From assembly GCF_900115135.1 (NCBI RefSeq), contig NZ_FOVK01000001.1, positions 558,001 through 622,000 on the forward strand: DNA of 64,000 nt, read 5' to 3'. This stretch comes from Proteiniclasticum ruminis (lineage in GTDB: Bacteria > Bacillota > Clostridia > Clostridiales > Clostridiaceae). The notes under the pieces were generated by a model. The model was not told the origin of the DNA, searched no databases, and saw nothing but the letters and a program-made list of their open reading frames with translations. Below, piece after piece: positions 1 to 9,038 of the stretch (within the stretch, counting starts at the first letter, position 1; the number at the start of each line of letters is the position of its first letter). Both the position numbers and the translations under genes were made by a program.

Positions 1-277
1 CGATTTCTTTTGCTTCTTCCAGAGAAATCTCATCTTGAGGATCCATCACCTCTTCTACAATTCTTCTCAAAGAGAACACCTTGATTTCTCCGGTCTCTCT
101 GTCGATGTTGACTCTCACGTTCTGGGATCCGGAATTTACATAATTCTTCTTATATGCTGCAATCATCGCATCTTCCAGTGTCTCAAAAAGCATCTCCTCA
201 CTGATTCCCTTTTCCTCTGCGATGGCTTTTAATGCCAGAATAACTTCATCTTTCTTTTTCACAGTTGCCTTTGCCAT
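1..277 (-). CDS. nusA: Transcription termination/antitermination factor NusA, N-terminal part
   Basis: The gene runs off the left edge, so only the first 92 or so codons are visible. Reading the minus strand from an ATG at 277 gives MAKATVKKKDEVILALKAI and continues into the N-terminal domain of NusA, which binds RNA polymerase near the exit channel and modulates pausing, termination and antitermination. The S1 and KH RNA-binding domains would lie outside the window. A good Shine-Dalgarno (AAGGAGG) sits just upstream. It follows rimP with a 19 bp gap, the standard rimP-nusA order of Firmicutes. Family identity is clear from both sequence and position. Confidence 0.93.
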   Translation of the reverse strand, partial: MAKATVKKKDEVILALKAIAEEKGISEEMLFETLEDAMIAAYKKNYVNSGSQNVRVNIDRETGEIKVFSLRRIVEEVMDPQDEISLEEAKEI

Positions 278-296
278 TTTATCCTCCTTAAAATTT

Positions 297-749
297 TTAC
301 AAATCTACTTCAATATTGATACTGCGAAGATTTTCAAATGTAACTTCCAATGACTTTTTGTCTTTTTCAACAAGAAGTCCTCCACTCTGAACTTCCTTCA
401 GGACGCCAATGAACTTCTTGGAACCGTCCACAGGTTTCTTAGTCTTTATCTGAACTTTTTCTCCCACAGCTGCTTCCATATGAGCTTTGGTGAATAACGT
501 CCTGAAAACACCTGGTGATGAAACTTCCAGATTGTAATCTTCAGAAATCGGATCCTTCTCATCCAGAATGTCACTGATCCTTCTGGATACGGTCTCACAG
601 TCCGCAAGCGCAATTCCGTTCTCATGTTCAATATAGAATCGAAGAATGTTCATTCCGTCCTCATGGACATATTCCATGTGATACATACCATATCCCAAAG
701 CTTCAATTTCTTTCTGGAATAGCGGTTCCAGTTCCTTCCATTTTTCCAT
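297..749 (-). CDS. rimP: Ribosome maturation factor RimP
   Basis: This 150-residue protein has the size and two-domain pattern of RimP (YlxS/YhbC), a cytoplasmic factor needed for maturation of the 30S subunit. The N-terminal half contains the conserved segment LEVSSPGVFRTL around residues 75-86, the family hallmark, and the C-terminal half is the small Sm-like barrel. The ATG at 749 has a GGGGTGAG ribosome binding site. It lies directly upstream of nusA and downstream of polC, from which it is separated by about 180 bp containing several hairpins, so rimP-nusA probably has its own transcription start, although I cannot place a convincing promoter. Confidence 0.93.
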   Translation of the reverse strand: MEKWKELEPLFQKEIEALGYGMYHMEYVHEDGMNILRFYIEHENGIALADCETVSRRISDILDEKDPISEDYNLEVSSPGVFRTLFTKAHMEAAVGEKVQIKTKKPVDGSKKFIGVLKEVQSGGLLVEKDKKSLEVTFENLRSINIEVDL

Positions 750-809
750 GGTCTCACCCCATTATAATTATTTGACAATTTTGTTTTGTGTTTAAGTTTT
801 TCCCTAATG

Positions 810-835
810 AAAAACGCAACTAGATTACAGTTGCG
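810..835 (-). terminator. Rho-independent terminator between polC and rimP
   Basis: On the minus strand a 7 bp stem AGTTGCG/CGCAACT with a 7 nt loop is followed by TTTTT. It is the third hairpin after the polC stop codon and the one that looks most like a classical terminator. Confidence 0.6.
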
Positions 836-842
836 CCACACA

Positions 843-869
843 AAACGAAAGAGCGGGTTTTGCCCACTC
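843..869 (-). terminator. Second hairpin after polC, terminator-like
   Basis: The minus strand carries a stem GAGTGGG/CCCGCTC with a CAAAA loop, followed by TTTCGTTTT. It lies between two other hairpins in the polC-rimP gap and may add to termination of the dxr-polC transcript. Confidence 0.5.
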
Positions 870-881
870 TTCTAGTTCAAA

Positions 882-905
882 GTTATTCTTCTTATAAAGA
901 ATAAC
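882..905 (-). other. AT-rich hairpin directly after polC
   Basis: A perfect 9 bp inverted repeat (GTTATTCTT/AAGAATAAC) with a 6 nt loop lies 24 bp past the polC stop codon. It has no T tract, so it is more likely an mRNA 3'-end stabiliser than a terminator. Confidence 0.35.
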
Positions 906-929
906 ATAGTATTTGGAGAAATTCAACCC

Positions 930-3900
930 CTACAGATTGAAGAGAGAGAGCTGGTTTGTTTCATCCATCCCCTCAAGAGCGCCACAATTTGACAGTGTTT
1001 CAATGACTGTTTTAGAAATCTTGCAGCGTAATCGGAGATCTTCCTTAGAGATGAAAGGACTTCTCTGAGCTTCTTCATAAATGGACGTGGCCGCATTCAC
1101 ACCCACACCCACGAGACAGCTCAGTGGCGGTCTGATCTCACCATCTTCGATGAGAAACTTAGAGCCATGAGACAGGTAAAGATCCACTGGCTTGAACTTC
1201 AACCCTCTCTTATACATCTCATAAACAATCTCTAGTATCGTGATCATATTTTTTTCTTTTGCTGAAATATTGTTTCCAAGCTCGTAGTATTCTTCCAGTT
1301 GTTTCTTCACAGCCACTTCGCCTTTCAATATCAGCTCTCCATCAAAGTCCGATGCTCTGGTGGAATAATAGGCCGCATAATAAGCCAGTGGATAGTAGAC
1401 TTTAAAATAAGCGATACGCATAGCCATCATGACATAAGCCACCGCATGGCCCTTTGGAAACATATATTTGATTTTTTTACAGGATTCGATATACCATTCA
1501 GGTACGCTGTTCTCTCTCATGATGACTTCGTCCTCATCTTTGAGTCCTTTGCCTTTTCGCACACTCTCCATGATGGTGAATGCACGTTTTGCAGGCAGCC
1601 CTTTATAAATCAAATACACCATAATATCATCACGCGTACTGATACATTCGCTCAGCGTTGTGAATCCTTCTTTGATATAGTACTGGGCATTGTTCAGCCA
1701 CACATCTGTACCATGTGAAAGTCCTGATATTCTGACAAGGTCCGCAAAAGATTTAGGACTGGTATCCAGAAGCATACCTCGGACAAACTTCGTCCCAAAT
1801 TCCGGAAGACCTAAAGATCCCACAGGAATCCCCAGTTCCTCTTCTGTTACCCCCAGGGCTTTTGTAGAAGTGAACAGTGAGATGACTTTCTCATCATTGA
1901 GGGGCAGAGATTTGGGATCTATACCAGTCAGGTCCTGAAGCATTCTCAGCATGGTTGGATCATCATGTCCAAGGATATCAAGCTTCAAAAGCCTTCCTGA
2001 AATGGAATGGTAATCGAAATGGGTCGTTGTGATATCTGATGACTGATCATCTGCCGGCCTCTGAACCGGGGTAAAATTATGGACATCATTGTCTCTGGGC
2101 ACTACCATAATACCTCCAGGATGCTGCCCTGTAGTTCTTTTTACCCCTACAAGACCTAGGGAAAGCCGCTCGACTTCCGCCGTGGGAAGATGCATTTCAC
2201 GCTCCTCCAGATACTTTTTAACATAGGCATACGCGGTCTTATCCGCTACCGTGCCGATGGTGCCTGCTTTAAACACATAACCTTCCCCAAAGAGCTCTTC
2301 TGTGTATTTATGCACCACAGCCTGATACTCTCCCGAGAAGTTCAGATCGATATCAGGTTCTTTATCTCCTTCAAACCCAAGGAAGGTCTCAAAAGGAATA
2401 TCATGTCCATCCCGAACATAAGGGGATCCACATTCCGGACAGTCTTTCAACGGCAAATCCGCACCACTTGAAATGCTTCCATCCAGAAAGAACTCATTAT
2501 GTCTGCAGGATGGACAGCGGTAATGGGGTGGAAGGCCGTTCACTTCCGTGATTCCGGTAAAAGTAGCAACTAGAGAAGATCCCACAGAACCTCTCGATCC
2601 TACCAGGTATCCATCAGAAAGGGACTTGGCAACCAGTTTATGCGCAATAAGATAAAGAACAGCATACCCGTTGCTGATGATGGAGTTCAGCTCCTTTGTC
2701 ACACGTTTTTCCACCACTTCAGGCAGGACATCCCCGTAGAGTTTATGAGCTTCCTTCATGGTCATTTCTCGGATTTCCTCATCCGCACCATCAATTTTAG
2801 GTGGGAATGTTCCTTTGGGGATGGGAAGAAAGTCCTCAATGCTGTCCGCGATGAGATTTGTATTTTTCACAACAATCTCATAGGCTTTGTCGCGGCCAAG
2901 ATAGGAGAAAGAATCCAGCATCTCATCTGTGCTTCTGAAATACAGATCAAGATCATCATTCTGATTGTTGTATCCTTGAGATGCCAGGAGGATTTTCCGA
3001 TAAAACTTATCCTCTTTATTCAAATAGTGGACATCTCCAGTGGCCACCACAATTTTACCTTGAGATTCACCAAGAGAGATCAGCTTTCTATTTAGGTCTC
3101 TTAATCCCTCTATATCTTGAATACGGCCGTCCTTTAGAAGATCCAGATTATTATCCACAGGCTGTACTTCGATATAATCATAGTACGAGGCCATGGTCAG
3201 AATCTCATCCTCTGTTCGTCCTTCCATGATATAACGTACAAGCTCTGAATTGATACAGGCGGATCCCAATAAAAGACCCTCCCTCTTTTGTTCCAGAACA
3301 CTTTTTCTGATTCTAGGCTTCATGTGGAACGACTTCAGATGTGACTCCGTCACCATTTCATAAAGATGCTTAAGACCAGTAAGATTCTTAACGAGAATTG
3401 TTGTGTGATACATCGGCAGTTTTTTATAATCCATCTCTTTTTTACTCCGCTCATTCAGTTCCCTGAAGGAATGGATGCCCATGGTTTCCATTTTTTCCAT
3501 GGACTTTTGAAGAATCCGGTGCGTAGTCTTTGCATCATCCACCGCTCTATGATGAGACCCCATATCTATCCCCAGATGTTTTGAAATGACATCCAGCCGG
3601 TGTCTTTTCAGATCAGGGTAGAGGAATCTCGCCATGGGTACTGTATCCATGATAGGATTATGGATGCTTCGGCCTAAATCCGCCAGGTTTTTACGAATGA
3701 ATCCCACATCAAAGTAGGCATTATGGGCAACCAACGTCGCATTTCTGATGAACTCCTCAAACTGAAGAATTACCTCTCCAATGAGTGGAGCATCTTTTAC
3801 CATGGCGTCAGTGATTCCTGTCAGTTCGGTGATTTTTAATGGAATAGAACGTTCTGGATTGATGAAGGCCGAGAACTCATCAATGACTTCACCATCTCTT

Positions 3901-5195
3901 ACCTTCACTGCACCGATTTCGATGATCCTATCATTCACAGAGGAAAATCCTGTGGTTTCGATATCGAATATCACAAGATCCTTTAATGTCTCATCTATAT
4001 TTTCAATGATGTTCATCTCGTCATTGACAACATAGGCTTCCATACCATAGATTGCTTTGACCCCTGTAGATTTCGCCTGATCCATAGCTTCAGGATAGGC
4101 CTGAACAACTCCGTGATCCGTAATGGCCACAGCACGGTGTCCAAAATCTTTGGCTAGTGAAAAGACAGATTTCGCTGATGCTAAGGCATCCATACTGCTC
4201 ATATTGGTATGCAGATGAAGCTCTACTCTTTTTTCTGCTGCCGTATCTTTTCTCTTTACTTTTTCCATTTTATAGATATCGCGTGCAATCATTGTCAGCT
4301 CTTTCGAGTACATATCCAGTGTGACGTTTCCTTTAAAGCGGAACACCTGACCTGCCTTAATTGGAAGTTCTTCTCCCTCTTTCAGGAATACTTTCACTGC
4401 AATGGAGCTGGACAAATCCGTGACATACAGCACAAGAAGGGTTTTCCCATTTCTCAGCTTCTTCTCATCTGTTTTGAAAACCTCGCCATCTATAACACAG
4501 ATTCCAGCATTGTCATCCAGTTCTTTGATTCTGACACTTGGTTCTTTAATTGCTTTTCCAAAGATAACATTCTCATCTTGAGATTTCTTTTGTCCTTTTA
4601 CAGGTTCATCCGAGGATGCTTTTCTGGAAGGCATCACCATTTTGGGAGCCTCCATCTTATGCTCTCCGCTGACTTGTGAATCCTGTCTTGCCGCCTGAAG
4701 TTCTTTACTCACATCAAGTTCTTTTCTTTCAGGAGTTAGAGCGACATTCAGCACTGTTTCCGCATGGACACTCTGTCCATAGTATTGGGAAATCAGTGTT
4801 TCAATATGTTTAACTGCATCGTGGCTTCTAAAATTCGTAATGAGGACTGGACTGTAATGTTGGATTTTCAGATGTCCCTCTTCCAGATGGACGTCTGCAT
4901 CTTTTAAAAAATTATACCGAAGCGGTTCTGACAGAAAAATCCCCATGAGAACATCCTGGATATTCTCGTGGGTGAGCTGATCCAGGATATTGACAATCAG
5001 GGTATCACTTTCCTGTCCTGTCACATTCTTCAGGAAATTACCGATGGGTACTTTCACTTTAGGGTCCAGGACCCGGAACGATTTCAGAAAAACTCTGAAC
5101 TGATTTTGTTTTTTGAGATACTCTACTTTAAGCACGTCCTGAATTTTATATGCAGAGAGTGAGGACTCTTTGCTGAGCAGGTGATTAATTTCCAA
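930..5195 (-). CDS. polC: DNA polymerase III alpha subunit, Gram-positive PolC type
   Basis: The replicative polymerase of low-GC Gram-positives, carrying polymerase and 3'-5' proofreading activity in one chain. At 1421 residues it matches the usual PolC length. In order I see an OB-fold region (about 220-310), a PHP domain beginning with VELHLHTN near 323, a DEDD exonuclease inserted within the PHP domain (LVIFDIETTGFSS near 405), zinc-binding CPSC and CPEC pairs near 892-923, and the palm motif PDIDLNFSG near 943. The start is TTG at 5195, placed 6-7 bp after AGGAGGG. It follows ispG by 26 bp and is the last gene of the dxr-rseP-ispG-polC run. No frameshift or missing motif was seen. Confidence 0.97.
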   Translation of the reverse strand: MEINHLLSKESSLSAYKIQDVLKVEYLKKQNQFRVFLKSFRVLDPKVKVPIGNFLKNVTGQESDTLIVNILDQLTHENIQDVLMGIFLSEPLRYNFLKDADVHLEEGHLKIQHYSPVLITNFRSHDAVKHIETLISQYYGQSVHAETVLNVALTPERKELDVSKELQAARQDSQVSGEHKMEAPKMVMPSRKASSDEPVKGQKKSQDENVIFGKAIKEPSVRIKELDDNAGICVIDGEVFKTDEKKLRNGKTLLVLYVTDLSSSIAVKVFLKEGEELPIKAGQVFRFKGNVTLDMYSKELTMIARDIYKMEKVKRKDTAAEKRVELHLHTNMSSMDALASAKSVFSLAKDFGHRAVAITDHGVVQAYPEAMDQAKSTGVKAIYGMEAYVVNDEMNIIENIDETLKDLVIFDIETTGFSSVNDRIIEIGAVKVRDGEVIDEFSAFINPERSIPLKITELTGITDAMVKDAPLIGEVILQFEEFIRNATLVAHNAYFDVGFIRKNLADLGRSIHNPIMDTVPMARFLYPDLKRHRLDVISKHLGIDMGSHHRAVDDAKTTHRILQKSMEKMETMGIHSFRELNERSKKEMDYKKLPMYHTTILVKNLTGLKHLYEMVTESHLKSFHMKPRIRKSVLEQKREGLLLGSACINSELVRYIMEGRTEDEILTMASYYDYIEVQPVDNNLDLLKDGRIQDIEGLRDLNRKLISLGESQGKIVVATGDVHYLNKEDKFYRKILLASQGYNNQNDDLDLYFRSTDEMLDSFSYLGRDKAYEIVVKNTNLIADSIEDFLPIPKGTFPPKIDGADEEIREMTMKEAHKLYGDVLPEVVEKRVTKELNSIISNGYAVLYLIAHKLVAKSLSDGYLVGSRGSVGSSLVATFTGITEVNGLPPHYRCPSCRHNEFFLDGSISSGADLPLKDCPECGSPYVRDGHDIPFETFLGFEGDKEPDIDLNFSGEYQAVVHKYTEELFGEGYVFKAGTIGTVADKTAYAYVKKYLEEREMHLPTAEVERLSLGLVGVKRTTGQHPGGIMVVPRDNDVHNFTPVQRPADDQSSDITTTHFDYHSISGRLLKLDILGHDDPTMLRMLQDLTGIDPKSLPLNDEKVISLFTSTKALGVTEEELGIPVGSLGLPEFGTKFVRGMLLDTSPKSFADLVRISGLSHGTDVWLNNAQYYIKEGFTTLSECISTRDDIMVYLIYKGLPAKRAFTIMESVRKGKGLKDEDEVIMRENSVPEWYIESCKKIKYMFPKGHAVAYVMMAMRIAYFKVYYPLAYYAAYYSTRASDFDGELILKGEVAVKKQLEEYYELGNNISAKEKNMITILEIVYEMYKRGLKFKPVDLYLSHGSKFLIEDGEIRPPLSCLVGVGVNAATSIYEEAQRSPFISKEDLRLRCKISKTVIETLSNCGALEGMDETNQLSLFNL

Positions 5196-5221
5196 TCAAA
5201 GCCCTCCTCCTTTCCTGATCT

Positions 5222-6274
5222 TTACAGTTTGTCAATTTCTTCCAATAGAGCTTCTACAAGCTCCTCTTCTTTCACTCTTCGTATGATGAGGCCCTTCTTG
5301 AATATCAATCCCATGCCGTTTCCTCCAGCAATACCGATATCCGCTTCCCTGGCTTCACCAGGTCCATTGACCACACATCCCATGACTGCGACTTTAATGT
5401 TCTTCTTGCTGTCTTTTAAAGCGTCTTCTACCTGGTTCGCAATCCCGATCAGATCAATTTGAGTCCTTCCGCAAGTCGGACAGGACACAAACTCAATTCC
5501 ATCTTTCAGATGCCCTAGAGATTTCAGAATCTCTCTTCCAACTTTGATCTCATCAATGCTGTCTCCCGTTAAGGATACTCTTATGGTATCTCCAATGCCT
5601 TCGGACAGAAGACCTCCGATGCCCACAGAGCTTTTGATGGTCCCTCTCCAAGGTGTGCCAGCCTCTGTTACACCCAGGTGAAGAGGGTAATCCACTTCTT
5701 TAGAAAGCAAACGGTAACTGTTCATCATGGTCATGACATCAGATGACTTAATCGAGATGATGGTGTCATAAAAGTTGGCATCCTCCAGAAGCTCCACATG
5801 ACGCAGCGCACTTTCCACCAGGGCTTCAGGTGTCACATGACCATACTTCTCCAGTAGATCTTTCTCCAAGGAACCTGAGTTCACACCGACTCGGATGGGA
5901 ATTCCCTTATCTTTACAGACTTCAGCCAGAAGACGCACTTTATCCTTCCCACCAATGTTCCCTGGATTGATTCTCAGTTTTGAGATTCCATTTTCAATGC
6001 TCTTCAGGGCCAAACGGTAATCAAAGTGAATATCCGCTACAACAGGAATTGGCAGCTGTCTTGTAATCTCTTTCAGTGCTTCCGCCGCCTCCAGATCTGG
6101 AACAGCCACTCGGATGATATCGCATCCTGCAACCATCAACGCTCTAGCCTGGTCTAAAGTAGCTTCAACATTTCTTGTATCGGTGTTTGTCATGGACTGC
6201 ACGCTGATCTTGCTGTCTCCACCTACATACATATTTTTAATTTTGATTTTTCTCGTTGGTCGACGTTCAATCAT
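5222..6274 (-). CDS. ispG: 4-hydroxy-3-methylbut-2-en-1-yl diphosphate synthase (flavodoxin/ferredoxin)
   Basis: IspG (GcpE) converts methylerythritol cyclodiphosphate to HMBPP in the non-mevalonate isoprenoid pathway, using a [4Fe-4S] cluster. The 350-residue chain has the N-terminal TIM-barrel segment (VAVPDLEAA, VADIHFDYRLA) and the cluster cysteines in CPTCGRTQ and GCVVNGPGEA near the C-terminus. It is the short bacterial form without the inserted domain found in plants. Its ATG overlaps the rseP stop codon (TGATG), implying translational coupling. Dxr, an earlier step of the same pathway, lies two genes upstream, so the operon groups isoprenoid and envelope functions. Confidence 0.96.
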   Translation of the reverse strand: MIERRPTRKIKIKNMYVGGDSKISVQSMTNTDTRNVEATLDQARALMVAGCDIIRVAVPDLEAAEALKEITRQLPIPVVADIHFDYRLALKSIENGISKLRINPGNIGGKDKVRLLAEVCKDKGIPIRVGVNSGSLEKDLLEKYGHVTPEALVESALRHVELLEDANFYDTIISIKSSDVMTMMNSYRLLSKEVDYPLHLGVTEAGTPWRGTIKSSVGIGGLLSEGIGDTIRVSLTGDSIDEIKVGREILKSLGHLKDGIEFVSCPTCGRTQIDLIGIANQVEDALKDSKKNIKVAVMGCVVNGPGEAREADIGIAGGNGMGLIFKKGLIIRRVKEEELVEALLEEIDKL

Positions 6275-7278
6275 CAGAAGCCTCCTGGTAAAAAGATATC
6301 CTTAAATGTAATCAGCAGCATGAAACTCATGAGTATTGCAAAACCGATGGTGTTCCATACCCCGACGAACTTATCTGGAATTTTCCTTCTGCTGACCAGT
6401 TCCACTAGAAGAATCAGGATCCATCCTCCATCCAGTGCTGGAAATGGAATGAGATTCAGAACCGCCAGGTTGATGCTGAGAAATGCAGCAAAGGATGCCA
6501 GATTCCATAGAGAAATACTTGCAACTTCTGTGGAGATCTTGAATATTGTGACTGGTCCACCAAAATCATTGATGGAAGCTCGCCCTGTAAATAACACCTT
6601 TAATGAGAATATTGTTTGAGCAATCAATGATCTGCCTTGATTGAACGCTGCACCAATGCTTTCAAAAACACCTGGATCAGTTTCTGAAATCGGTACAACT
6701 CCTACCAAAGCTCTTCCTTCAGACTCCATTGGCGTAAGTTTCTTTACGACCCTTCCATTTGCCGTCTCAAGCTCTAAAGTGACTTCCTGTAAACCGTTAT
6801 AAGCAATATAGGTGGAAACATCCTGAAATGTGTAAGCCTTTTCTCCATTGACACCGACAATTTTGTCACCTGTCATGATTCCAGCTTCCTCAGCGGGAGA
6901 GCCAGGAATTACTTCTGAAATCACATTACTGGAATACCCGTTGAAAATCACGATGACAAAGAGAACCAAAACAGCCATGATGATATTCATGATGGGTCCT
7001 GCTGCAATAATGCTGATTTTCCTGAGAGGGCTCTTGGAGAAGAACGAACCTTCGCCTTCCTCATCTGCAGTCTCACCGTACATTTTCACAGAGCCACCAA
7101 TGGGCAGCACTTTTAAAGAATACAATGTATTCTTTCCTTGCTTCTTGAAGATCCTGGGACCCATACCTACAGAAAACTCTTCCACGGTAACGCCATTGAG
7201 TCTGGCAACGATAAAATGACCGAATTCGTGCCCAAGGACCAGAAGACCAAAGGCAAATATTGATAATACTAAATACAT
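6274..7278 (-). CDS. rseP: Site-2 intramembrane zinc metalloprotease RseP/RasP
   Basis: A membrane protease that cleaves transmembrane segments of anti-sigma factors and signal-peptide remnants. The first transmembrane helix carries the zinc ligand motif HEFGH at residues 17-21; a PDZ domain occupies roughly 125-190; the third zinc ligand lies in NLIPFPALDGG near residue 285, within a later membrane helix. The length of 334 residues is slightly short of the family average (about 350-420), with a single PDZ domain as in other Gram-positives. It starts 4 bp after dxr ends and overlaps ispG by one base, so these genes are co-translated in one operon. Confidence 0.95.
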   Translation of the reverse strand: MYLVLSIFAFGLLVLGHEFGHFIVARLNGVTVEEFSVGMGPRIFKKQGKNTLYSLKVLPIGGSVKMYGETADEEGEGSFFSKSPLRKISIIAAGPIMNIIMAVLVLFVIVIFNGYSSNVISEVIPGSPAEEAGIMTGDKIVGVNGEKAYTFQDVSTYIAYNGLQEVTLELETANGRVVKKLTPMESEGRALVGVVPISETDPGVFESIGAAFNQGRSLIAQTIFSLKVLFTGRASINDFGGPVTIFKISTEVASISLWNLASFAAFLSINLAVLNLIPFPALDGGWILILLVELVSRRKIPDKFVGVWNTIGFAILMSFMLLITFKDIFLPGGF

Positions 7279-7282
7279 GATC

Positions 7283-8437
7283 TCACCTCTTCATTTTGTT
7301 TCGGACAAACGTTTTAACTTCATCATGAGCAGAAATCACTTTCTCGAGCGAGATCTCACCCAGATTCCTATAGGCATCCATCGCCTGTTCCACTACTTCT
7401 ACAATTTCCTGGTATTGTATCTGGTTCTCCAGGAATAACGCAACCGCTTCTTCATTGGCACTGTTCATTACTGCGGTCTGAAGACCTCCTCTTTTACCAG
7501 CTGTATATGCCAAGTCCAGCGCTCTGAAGGTCTCCCTGTCCGGAGCTTCAAAGGTCAGCTTTGATATTTCTAAAAGGTTCAAGGATTTTGCCACGGGACG
7601 CGTTCTGTGGGGATAATTGAGTGCATACTGTATGGGCAGTCTCATATCAGGCGCCCCAAGCTGAGCAATGATACTGTTGTCCACAAACTCCACCATGGAA
7701 TGAATGATGCTTTCAGGATGCACCAGTACCTCTATCTGATTATAGTCCACATCAAACAGCCATTTAGCCTCGATGACCTCGAGTCCTTTATTCATAAGGG
7801 TCGAGGAGTCAATGGTTATTTTCGCTCCCATCACCCAGTTTGGATGTTTTAAAGCCATCTCGCGAGTGACGGTTTTTAAAAACGTCTGATCTTTCCCTCT
7901 AAATGGGCCACCAGAAGCAGTGAGGATAATCTTTTGTATTTCTTCATGTTTTGATCCCTGAAGACTCTGAAAAACTGCAGAGTGTTCAGAATCCACCGGT
8001 AGAATACGCACGTTATGCTTCTTTGCTAGAGGCATAACAAGTTCTCCCGCAGCTACAAGTGTTTCTTTATTTGCAAGTGCAATGTTCTTTCCATTCTCAA
8101 TGGCCGCTATGGTTGGCTTAAGGCCCACCATTCCCACAAGTGAAGTCACGACAGTATCTGTATCTGGAAGTGTCGCGATGTGGATGAGACCCTCAGAGCC
8201 AAAGGAGGTTTCTCCCCGAAATCCGATAGATTTCAACAGCTCTTCCGCTTCCACCTTTATTGATTCATCTGTCACTGCCACAGCAGATGGATGGAACTCT
8301 TCAATAATGTCTTTCAACACCGAAAGGTTTCTATGTACTGTAACCCCCGAGAGTACAATGCCTTTTTCTTTTCTCAGGACATCCAGCGTTTGCGTTCCTA
8401 CGGATCCGGATGCGCCTACAATCGCAATATTCTTCAA
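7283..8437 (-). CDS. dxr: 1-deoxy-D-xylulose 5-phosphate reductoisomerase
   Basis: Dxr makes 2-C-methylerythritol 4-phosphate, the committed step of the MEP isoprenoid pathway, with NADPH. The 384-residue protein begins with a Rossmann motif GASGSVG at residues 8-14, followed by the catalytic-domain segments DSEHSAVFQSLQG and GPFRGK, and ends with the helical C-terminal domain. Its start is TTG at 8437, after AAAGGGG. It heads dxr-rseP-ispG-polC. A TATAAT about 40 bp upstream probably belongs to its promoter, consistent with separation from cdsA by the small monocistronic gene at 8696. Confidence 0.96.
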   Translation of the reverse strand: MKNIAIVGASGSVGTQTLDVLRKEKGIVLSGVTVHRNLSVLKDIIEEFHPSAVAVTDESIKVEAEELLKSIGFRGETSFGSEGLIHIATLPDTDTVVTSLVGMVGLKPTIAAIENGKNIALANKETLVAAGELVMPLAKKHNVRILPVDSEHSAVFQSLQGSKHEEIQKIILTASGGPFRGKDQTFLKTVTREMALKHPNWVMGAKITIDSSTLMNKGLEVIEAKWLFDVDYNQIEVLVHPESIIHSMVEFVDNSIIAQLGAPDMRLPIQYALNYPHRTRPVAKSLNLLEISKLTFEAPDRETFRALDLAYTAGKRGGLQTAVMNSANEEAVALFLENQIQYQEIVEVVEQAMDAYRNLGEISLEKVISAHDEVKTFVRNKMKR

Positions 8438-8477
8438 ATGGGATAACCCCTTTCTTTTTCTAATCTGGTTGCACTTT

Positions 8478-8483
8478 ATTATA
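8478..8483 (-). promoter_or_regulatory. Candidate -10 box for dxr
   Basis: A perfect TATAAT on the minus strand lies about 40 bp before the dxr TTG. I cannot find a good -35 at 16-18 bp, so this is only half a promoter. The remainder of the 8438-8643 gap shows no gene; a short inverted repeat GAACG/CGTTC lies at 8606-8621. Confidence 0.4.
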
Positions 8484-8643
8484 CTAGAGAATTATTAAGA
8501 AATTCCTACAAAAAAATGATACTTCAGTTCAGCTCACCTAGAAACTGACTTCAGATGCTCTATTATTCTAACACAAATCTTCACTACACTCCATGAAGAT
8601 ACTCTGAACGGCAGAACGTTCTATCCTTCCAGTTCAAAAAATC

Positions 8644-8669
8644 AAAAAAGCCCGAAGATAACTTCGGAC
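8644..8669 (-). terminator. Terminator of the ribbon-helix-helix gene
   Basis: On the minus strand GTCCGAAG, a 4 nt loop and CTTCGGGC form an 8 bp stem followed by TTTTTT, 26 bp after the stop codon of the small gene at 8696. Confidence 0.8.
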
Positions 8670-8695
8670 TCTTTACACGTCATACAAAAATGTCA

Positions 8696-8833
8696 TTACT
8701 TGGTTCTTTTCAGCAGAAGGGTCAGAATATAGTTGTTCAGCGAACGGTTTTCCTTTTCGGCTTCCTTCAACAGTTCTTCCTTCAGTTCTACAGGTAATGT
8801 AAACAGTATCTTGGTTTTAGGCTCTTTTTTCAT
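8696..8833 (-). CDS. Small ribbon-helix-helix (Arc/CopG-like) DNA-binding protein
   Basis: A 45-residue protein with the Arc-type ribbon-helix-helix pattern: a short beta strand (KTKILFTLPVE), then two helices (LKEELLKEAEKENRS and NNYILTLLLKR). Such proteins dimerise and bind DNA through the paired strands, often as repressors or antitoxins. I chose the ATG at 8833 because GAGGAGGGAG lies directly before it; the longer frame to 8902 would run through the promoter. It has its own promoter and terminator and no partner toxin gene beside it, so a solitary regulator is more likely than an antitoxin. Its target is unknown. Confidence 0.75.
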   Translation of the reverse strand: MKKEPKTKILFTLPVELKEELLKEAEKENRSLNNYILTLLLKRTK

Positions 8834-8873
8834 AAGCTCCCTCCTCTTTGTACATATGACAAATTTACTGTTG

Positions 8874-8902
8874 TATATACTATACCTCTTGCCTCGGGAC
8901 AA
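8874..8902 (-). promoter_or_regulatory. Sigma-A promoter of the ribbon-helix-helix gene
   Basis: TTGTCC, 17 bp, TATATA on the minus strand, about 35 bp before the transcript's ribosome binding site. Confidence 0.6.
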
Positions 8903-8960
8903 TACAATATATATTATTTAAAATTCTTATGAACATCTTTAATTTTTTGGTATCAAAATG

Positions 8961-8993
8961 AAAAAGAGCCATGCCAAAGGAATGACTCTTTTT
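8961..8993 (-). terminator. Terminator after cdsA
   Basis: An imperfect 10 bp stem (GAGTCATTCC/GGCATGGCTC) flanked by A and T runs on both sides lies 46 bp after the cdsA stop codon. It ends the pyrH-frr-uppS-cdsA transcript and separates it from the small gene downstream. Confidence 0.75.
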
Positions 8994-9038
8994 TATACAA
9001 GGATGCACAGCCATGAAACAACGGCATCACGTCACATT

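Noticed and set aside
761-766. A TATAAT before rimP as its promoter
   Set aside because: It is only about 12 bp from the ATG; transcription starting 7 bp on would cut into the ribosome binding site. No proper -35 is present either.
810-905. A tRNA-like or T-box-like element between polC and rimP
   Set aside because: Only simple hairpins are present; there is no anticodon arm, CCA-like end or T-box motif.
8606-8621. An SOS (LexA) box at the GAACG/CGTTC repeat upstream of dxr
   Set aside because: The spacing between GAAC and GTTC is 8 or 0 bases instead of the 4 required by the Gram-positive LexA site.
8696-8902. The longer 68-residue version of the ribbon-helix-helix protein
   Set aside because: Its extra N-terminus is translated from the promoter region and the ATG at 8833 has a near-perfect ribosome binding site.
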